This document shows positions 58,033-64,000 of a stretch of 64,000 nucleotides of DNA, piece after piece. The position numbers were made by a program, and so were the translations under genes. This DNA is from Warburgia ugandensis (lineage: Eukaryota > Streptophyta > Magnoliopsida > Canellales > Canellaceae). The stretch spans positions 19,112,990 through 19,176,989 of the forward strand of contig CP141139.1 of NCBI GenBank assembly GCA_035236585.1, in the 5' to 3' direction. Position 1 is the stretch's first letter; each line of letters starts with the position of its first letter. Under the pieces are notes generated by a model. It was not told the origin of the DNA. It searched no databases and saw only the letters and a program-made list of their open reading frames with translations.

Positions 58033-59319
58033 GGGAAGAGTACAGTTTACTACCCTAAACTATCATTTTGTTACACTATAGTTCCTAAGCTATTTTTTTT
58101 GCATATTAGTCCCTGAACTATTCAATAAATTTGCACTGAAAGTTCTTATGTCCAACAACCATCAATGGAAGTCTGATGTGCCAGTGCCCCACTATGTATA
58201 TTAGAATGTTTTAGAATAAATTCTTATAGAATTCATCCACAGACAAAAGTACAAAAAATAATAGTTTAAGGACTAAAATGTTGTTCATAAATAGTTTTTT
58301 TTTTTTTCCTCGTCAGAGAAGCTGATTGGAGCTTTTTGCCGGCAAGATTTAAAACACATATAATGGTATTCTTGTTAAAGTTTTAAAATTAGTTCTCAAA
58401 TCTGAAATCCTGAAGTCCTGATCTATGAACCTTGACAGTTTGTAGTGATCTACCTCAATTACATAATTTACAGCAACTCACCGAGGAGCATTGAGATACC
58501 TGAATCTAAGCTAGAAAGATGTCAGAAGTTTTTTGCTAGTGAGATTTAAAATCTCCATATGATGTCAATTTTCTTGGAGTTTTGGAAAATGGTTTTCAAA
58601 TCTAAAAGCTAGAGGCCCCAATCAACAAACCCTTGAAATTTGGACTATTTTCATTTAGAAATGCATTTGAGGCTGCCAAAAAAAGGTAGCTTGATTTCAT
58701 GGCTGGAAACCTTGAAGACCTTAATTTTATGCCTTTTTTTAAAACAATTGTTAGGAATCAAAATTGAATCTATCTTCTAGTTGATTCGATCTATGAAACC
58801 CTTATATTTGAGAAAGATTTTGTGAGAAATAGGTTTAGATTTTTGGCACCATAATTCATCCTGGTCATCTTCTCAAATAAGATATAAAACTAGCTGCAAA
58901 CAACAATTTAGTCCTAAATTATTATTTTTTTACTTTGGTCCCTAAACCAATCTTTTGTAAAAATTTATTCCAAAATATTATTAATATATATTGTGAAGGG
59001 GAGCCTTGGTGCAACGGTAGAGTAGTCGTCATGTGACCTTAAGGTCACGGGTCCAAGGTGTGGAAATAGCCTCTTGCAAAATGCAAGGTAAGGCTGCATA
59101 CTATTAACCCTTGTGGTTTGTCCCTTCCCCAAACACCGCATACGCAGGAGTTTCATGCACCGGGGCTGCCCTTTTATTATAATATATATTGTGAGGCCCA
59201 CATCAGATGTTTGTCGACGCATATTGGTTTACCATGCAAAATTTTTCAATAGTTTAGGGAGTTTTAGGTCACTAAAGTGTATCACATAATAGTTTAGGGT
59301 AGTAAATTATACTTTTCCC
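58033..59319. mobile_element. MULE-like inverted-repeat element with nested Au SINE
   Basis: The left end reads GGGAAGAGTACAGTTTACTA followed by CCCTAAACTAT. The right end, inverted, reads GGGAAAAGTATAATTTACTA followed by CCCTAAACTATT. Similar TTAGTCC.TAAA words recur inside (near 58110 and 58905), so the inverted repeats are long or repeated. No transposase is present. The 9 bases outside (ATAAATATA and AAAACATTA) agree at only five positions, so the target duplication is not proved and the superfamily is inferred from the ends. Confidence 0.6.
58997..59179 (+). mobile_element. Au SINE, full length
   Basis: A tRNA-derived head GGGGAGCCTTGGTGCAACGG with A box, then ATGTGACCTTAAGGTCACGG and GGTCCAAGG as the B-box region. 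The body follows with GAAATAGCCTCTTGCAAAAT, AAGGCTGCATACTATTAACC, GTCCCTTCCCCAAACACCGC, TTCATGCACCGGGGCTGCCC and a short T-run. The 15-bp target duplication TAATATATATTGTGA is perfect (58982-58996 and 59180-59194). RNA polymerase III would transcribe it from the internal boxes, and a LINE supplied the enzymes. This is the better preserved of the two Au copies with target duplications here. Confidence 0.95.
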
Positions 59320-61910
59320 AAAACATTAGCAGGGAATTAGCAACTAAAGCCCCCATACCAGTAGTCACTCCAGCCGCAATCAGTAGATTAAATAAAAGAA
59401 GCAGCTATTGTTACCAGCTGTCTTTAAGGTTGAATGCAATTACCCTCTTACCACAGAGAACCTCAGATTGGCTTGACTTGATATGCTGATCATCAATAGG
59501 AACAAATAGTTTTAGTTTTAACTATGAATTCTCTGAATATTAGTAGGTTCTAGTCAGCTCTCAGCCAGACTTTGTTTCTAACAATAGGAACTCGTGCAAC
59601 ATTTTCTTCATTTCAAACTAAAATACCAACAACACATCCTTTATTCACTCTTTTGCTTCTTCCTTGACAAAACCACCAATCCTATCCAACTGTAGAAATA
59701 ATGGGAGACAGATGGGAGAGAAGATGTCGAGGACATATTTACAATGTGGATTTATCTTTACATTCTTGGAATCATGCTAAAATAAGCTGGAGAATCATCA
59801 GACACAAGAAGCTATAAAGCCTTCAAAATTTCTGAAATTCATGTGTAGTGTGAATTACACAGTATAGTATATCACTAGAAAGTAAACAAGAAATACTTCT
59901 TGGATAGGAGAAATACAGAGCAAAAACTAAAGAAGAAAGGAAGGCAGCCATAAAAATTGACCCTCTAGAAGCTTCTCAACAAGCTAGGATAAATCCCACA
60001 CAATCCTGTGCAAGATGACCAAGAAATCTCCTGATTCATAGGTATGCTAATGAACAAACCAAACTATCAACCCAGAGGAGGAAGACCCATGGACACTTGA
60101 TGATCCAAACCATCCAGTAGTGCAATTCAGATTATGTTACATTCAACCCTTCAGAACCTAACCAAAGCCTGGGAGAAAGGGAGATTCACCCATATATATG
60201 GAAATTCTTTCACAAATTCATTAATGCAGACTCGTTGGAAAAGAGGTTTTGAACACATGGATGCAACTCAGCCATATCTAAAGGCAACAGAACTAGGAGT
60301 CAATTTTCCCATTTTGCTTTCAGAGAGTACAAGACTTTTGGAAAGCAAGAGGCGTAGGACCTTGGTACATCAGCAATTCCTATCAACTTCAAAGATGGTG
60401 CCTGGGTTTAACCCATCCAAAGATAACCCTTGCCTCAGGAAACCTTTTGGAGCCAAAATCTTGTGATAAATGGCAGACATTTAGATATAAATTCATATGG
60501 GAACTCTCTCTCTCCAGTGCAGTCACCCTGGGCACTCTCGTCAACCTTGTTCCACACTTGACAAATCTCAAGAAACCAGTTGAAATTAATTTGAAATATC
60601 CTTCCCTACTAGATCAAACAACACAAATAAGAACACCTACGGCTCCTAGAACCAGATCTGCAGGAAGCACAGAAACCAGACAATGGATGGCTCTACAAAC
60701 GAACAAGTAAGAATTCAATCTGGAAATAGATGATGATAGGCAATGAAGGTTTACCAAAGAAAAAGAGACCCTCCAAGGCATTCCCCACTTTTGTTGATTA
60801 GATCCATCCATCTGATTTCTCTAGCGATGAATGCATGCTACTCCAGAAATAGTCAAAGATGGGATGAACCATTGCTTCTGATCACAATACATAGATGATC
60901 TTGATAAGATGCGCAATCACTGAGATAAGAAGTACAGTTTCTCAGATGCTAAAATCATCTAATTTGTTTATATGGAGGTTCTTCATGCCCTTTGTTGCCT
61001 TCTTCTTCAGCAGCAATGGTTCAAATGTAAAAGTATCTTATCAAGATCATCTATATGGAGGTTCTTCATGCCCTTTGTTGCCTTCTTCTTCAGCAGTAAG
61101 TGATATGTTTATTCTTTCTGGAATGGCATAAGTGAGATGGGGCATTAGGATGTATCACAATCCTACCCTCAAGGCCTAAAGAAATGTCCTCCAAGTCCCC
61201 GGAGAGGTGTGTGCTGCTTAAAAGTCATTTTGACAAATTAGACAAAAGAAGCATCATCCAAGTCAACCATTCAAGATACCCAAGGTATTTCCTTTAAAAC
61301 CAAACAAACCTAATAATATGCTTTTGCTGATATCATATGGGGAGTGAGGTGACCAAAGTATGCCTGATCCATGTATACATTGAATCACTTAGGATTGTGT
61401 TTCTATGAAAATTTGATCTCCACAAGCTGTAACGAGATTAGGTGGGAATAAATGACTCCTCGAGTTTGTCCCTTAACTTTTATATTCCATCTCTTCCTTT
61501 TCTGTTAACAAACCAATCTTCTCTAAAATAAAGATTATGGATTATCGGATGCAAAGACCTTCATTTTTTTATACCACAATGTCTCTATCCATGATCGAAT
61601 GGCCAATAAGTATGCTACTCATTCGTTCAACTTCATGAGTAACTTGATTGGTTGATTATTAGTAGGCTTGCCATGCAACCTAAGCTCTAAAACCAATATG
61701 ATATAAAACAGATAGGAAAAATTATTTCTAGATATGAAACTTACAAGAATTAACAGATTCATCCAAGATGCTTGAAGGAGCAGAAAAGAAACAACACAGA
61801 AATAACAACTATGATTTTGTAGAGGAGCTCTACTATAAATCAGCTCCAAGAACCCGACTTATACCTCCTTTAAAAGAGCTTTGAGAATTAACACCCAAGA
61901 CAGTGAAAGC
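59320..61910. other. spacer, no gene supported
   Basis: Open frames at 60134-60466 and 60447-60710 have no motif I can place. The stretch 60969-61096 holds a tandem repeat listed separately. Confidence 0.4.
60969..61096 (+). repeat. 45-bp perfect repeat, period 83
   Basis: 60969-61013 and 61052-61096 are identical, beginning TATATGGAGGTTCTTCATGC and ending TTCTTCTTCAGCAG. The 38 bases between them differ. Confidence 0.92.
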
Positions 61911-61958
61911 TGAAAGTTTGGAAGAAAAAGAATGTATTCTTCTATCTATCCAAGAGTT
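61911..61958 (-). repeat. 3' LTR remnant of copia element 2
   Basis: About 45 bases matching 63765-63812, then abrupt change to protease-coding sequence. Confidence 0.75.
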
Positions 61959-62836
61959 GCTTTGTCTGGGATTGACACTAAGAAGAACAGTAATGAAGTT
62001 ACCTTTTTGGGCCAAAGAACAAGAAGGGTTAACATTGAATTGTGGAGATTGGAAGAGTTTGTACAAGTGCTCTAGCTATTCCTTTGTGAATGGAGATGTT
62101 TCTGAATTGACTTGTTGTCCCTGGTTCTCTTCATGTCAGGTTTGGAATGCTCGGTTGTCGTTTCCAGGTTTCTTCTTCCAATTTGGAGGCTTTCCATGGA
62201 GTTTCTAGCAAGTTTCCTTTGTGTGCCATGACTTCTTGCAGTGTTCACACCATGGTTTCTTCCTGCTTTCACCATTGGGATCAGCACTTCTAGAAATAAG
62301 GGCAGAATTATCATTTTCCACCACAGATTTGTGTTCCTGGTTGGTTAACATAGCCTTGCTTCTAGTTTTTTCTCTTCTAATCTTAGAAAAGGTTTCTCGG
62401 AGGCATCGCTGAGGTTTCTTTCCAAGGATCCAATCCCTAACTTCATCCAAATCACGATTGAGGCCATCCAAGAATAGATACACACGATCATTCTCCTCTA
62501 TAATTTTTACACTATCAGTAGGGCAATCCCATTAATCATTATAGCACTGGTCCAATTCTTACCATAATGAAACCTTCTCATTATAGTATACTGTGACTTC
62601 CCTTTCTCCTTGTTTTGATTGCCACAGTTTTGTTTTTAAATCAAATATCTTAAATGAGTTTTCTAAGTCAGAATAGGTCTCTCTTATAGCCTCCCACACA
62701 TCTTTTGTAGTGGGGAGAAAAACATAGGGTTTACCTATGGTCTGTTCCATTGAGTTGATAAGCCAAGCCATGATTAGTGAGTTTTCTGACCTCCATGCAC
62801 TCATATTCGGATCTCCAGCCTCTGGTTGCTTCACTT
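61959..62836 (-). pseudogene. copia 2 gag C-terminal part, zinc knuckle and protease start
   Basis: Reading leftward: KQPEAGDPNMSAWRSENSLI, SMEQTIGKPYVFLPTTKDVW and SKQGEREVTVYYNEKVSLW. Then two stops, then YLFLDGLNRDLDEVRDWILG, the CCHC-type knuckle WCEHCKKSWHTKETC (histidine-bearing spacing CxxCxxxxHxxxxC), KPPNWKKK and KEQLEHLYKLF. It ends at NPRQSNSWI, just before where the protease active site would follow. Gag packages the retrotransposon RNA. Stops and the deletion make it non-functional. Confidence 0.85.
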
Positions 62837-62841
62837 CTCCT
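62837..62841. repeat. target duplication of solo LTR 5 (left)
   Basis: CTCCT, repeated exactly at 63498-63502. Confidence 0.85.
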
Positions 62842-63497
62842 TGTTAAGTGTTCAATTTTAGTCAAAATACCCCTAATTTAACGTCTTAATTAGATCATTT
62901 ACCTGTTCAAATTTGCAAAATTTAGCTTGATTTTGAATTTAGCTATAATTGACCATCCAAAACTTAATTTATCAAAATCAACAGTTAGATAATCATTAGA
63001 GCTTACTAGATGATTAATGTACATTTTAGATGATTCTAGTTTGGTCTTTTTTTTTTTTTGTAATCCAGAAATTAATCTGAGCCGTCCAAATCCCAAAAGT
63101 ACAATTTAGTCCAGATCTTTATGATTTAGAAGAATTTGACAAATCCAACTAGTAGATCTCTAATCAAGGATGTTCTAAAGACATCTATGAAGGCTGATCA
63201 ACTCTAAGAAGATTAGATTTGAAGATATTGACAGTGATTAAGTTAGGGAAGTAGTTTTCTCCTATTATTTAGTTTAATTTTCTTTATTTTAGAATTGGAA
63301 ACTATGTAACTTTTAGAAGTTGATTTGATCTAAACTCTAATAATAATTCCAGTATTTTTCAGTAATTTATTTTTAATTTTAGATAATTAAATTTTATTGA
63401 GATTCTCACTTTTTAAGTCAATTCCCTATGAGATAGACTTGTACTTGCATAAGCTACACTACAATAACTCGTGCACTTACGGTTAAATACATCAACA
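62842..63497 (-). mobile_element. solo LTR 5, 656 bp, inserted in copia 2 gag
   Basis: Begins TGTTAAGTGTTCA and ends TACATCAACA (TG...CA) with exact CTCCT duplications. The insertion point splits KLGHLTG from the rest of gag, so the pre-insertion site can be read directly. Its ends match the 1.9-kb copy at 7571-9475. No coding content. On the minus strand it starts TGTTGATGTATTTAACCG and then GTAAGTGCACG, taken as its sense direction only by convention. Confidence 0.85.
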
Positions 63498-63502
63498 CTC
63501 CT
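63498..63502. repeat. target duplication of solo LTR 5 (right)
   Basis: CTCCT, identical to 62837-62841. Confidence 0.85.
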
Positions 63503-63645
63503 GTCAAATGCCCAAGTTTTCTCCTGCCATCAATCGCTAGCTTCACGGATTGAGCACATTCCAAGTATTTTTTCCCGTTTAACTTGTGAGAAGTTAACTG
63601 GAATGAAGTATTTGGGGAAAAGTGGTTTGTACCACTATTTGACAT
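63503..63645 (-). pseudogene. copia 2 gag N-terminal part
   Basis: The minus strand reads MSNSGTNHFSPNTSFQLTSH, KLNGKKYLECAQSVKLAIDG and RKLGHLTG, the start of a copia gag (normally LNG.NYL.W....). It is cut by solo LTR 5 at 63498; the missing continuation is found at 62836. Together they are one interrupted gene. Confidence 0.85.
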
Positions 63646-63752
63646 GGCTGTCCCTTACAAGAAACTTCCAACAGTTGTTTCCGATGAATCAAAGGTTCTT
63701 CTAGGCCTAGTCATGGCTGTTTCAGCCATTTAAAAGCAGATCAAGAGCCTAA

Positions 63753-63764
63753 GCTCTAATACCA
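63753..63764 (-). promoter_or_regulatory. primer binding site of copia element 2
   Basis: The minus strand reads TGGTATTAGAGC, one base from the initiator tRNA-Met primer sequence, directly next to the LTR. Confidence 0.88.
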
Positions 63765-64000
63765 TGAAAGTTCAGAAGAAAAAGAATGAATTCTTCTATC
63801 TATCATTAGAGGAAAAATTACACTAATATATATAGGGAAGCATGGCAACAGACTTGCTATTGAATCCCACGGATTAGGCTAAAGGAAATCTCTTAACATA
63901 AGGGTCAAACTAGGAATAAAAGGAAAGGAGATTTTCAGATTCAAATTTGATCCTCATCTCCATTATTTATGGAAACAAACTAAGATAAGATCAAAACTAA
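63765..64000 (-). repeat. 5' LTR of copia element 2, partial
   Basis: Starts TGAAAGTTCAGAAG and reaches the window edge. A TATATATTAG box on the minus strand near 63815-63825 is a likely TATA element for leftward transcription. Confidence 0.8.

Larger units (their letters stand above)
61911..64000 (-). mobile_element. Ty1/copia element 2, internally deleted, runs off right edge
   Basis: Minus-strand order: 5' LTR (63765 to beyond 64000), primer site, gag (split by a solo LTR), zinc knuckle, start of protease, and then directly the last about 40 bases of the 3' LTR. The inner LTR end TGAAAGTTCAGAAGAAAAAG (63765) matches the left terminus TGAAAGTTTGGAAGAAAAAG (61911). Integrase, RT and RNase H are gone. 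The deletion joint lies at about 61945-61958, where the coding text NPRQSNSWI runs into LTR sequence at a GATAGATAG word. Confidence 0.82.

Noticed and set aside
58965..59222. 85-codon minus-strand frame
   Set aside because: Antisense of the full-length Au SINE.
60134..60710. overlapping frames of 110 and 87 codons
   Set aside because: No motif, and the opposite strand is also open at 60389-60571; treated as chance.

Overview
This window is nuclear DNA of a flowering plant. The evidence is nested Ty3/gypsy and Ty1/copia retrotransposons primed by initiator tRNA-Met, copies of the plant Au SINE, non-autonomous hAT and Mutator-like elements, plant-type F-box genes and a captured fragment of a plant-type NBP35 gene. 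I cannot name the species. I see no rRNA gene, credible tRNA gene, CRISPR array or bacterial or organellar operon. I do not see a clearly new biological system; the most unusual items are a Pack-MULE carrying NBP35 and a hAT element filled with long hairpins.

Only two genes look intact: intronless, same-strand F-box paralogues at 17596-18690 and 43292-44452, about 25 kb apart. They share an N-terminal F-box, an acidic linker, a conserved C-terminal half and a hydrophobic C-terminal tail. The DNA between them is largely mobile elements, so they look like an old local duplication pushed apart by insertions.

Left part (1-17 kb): a decayed minus-strand chromovirus-like gypsy element (1-4709) ends in a 539-bp LTR with its primer site beside it. 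A 1.9-kb LTR-like repeat follows (7571-9475). A Pack-MULE (10293-12360) carries a frameshifted NBP35 copy between long terminal inverted repeats and near-identical 9-bp target duplications. Next come an Au SINE (13141-13319), a minisatellite, microsatellites and a 920-bp non-autonomous hAT element (15123-16042) with a perfect 8-bp target duplication.

Middle (18.8-38.1 kb): a LINE scrap, then a three-layer nest. A gypsy element, of which only the integrase and chromodomain remain recognisable (31560-32745), has a probable LTR split by a copia element (22471-30862). That copia element is itself split by a 2.6-kb solo LTR (27760-30388). A second solo LTR of the same family lies at 35445-38107. 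Both solo LTRs have perfect 5-bp target duplications.

Right part (38-64 kb): a 5'-truncated LINE with a poly(A) tail and target duplication sits just upstream of the second F-box gene. A MITE cluster follows (47143-47591), then a solo LTR (48116-54678) into which a related LTR inserted in the opposite orientation (48424-51420). Next is a MULE-like inverted-repeat element containing a full-length Au SINE (58997-59179). The window ends in a deleted copia element (61911 to the edge) whose gag is broken by a 656-bp solo LTR. The remaining spacer is AT-rich with no gene I can support.
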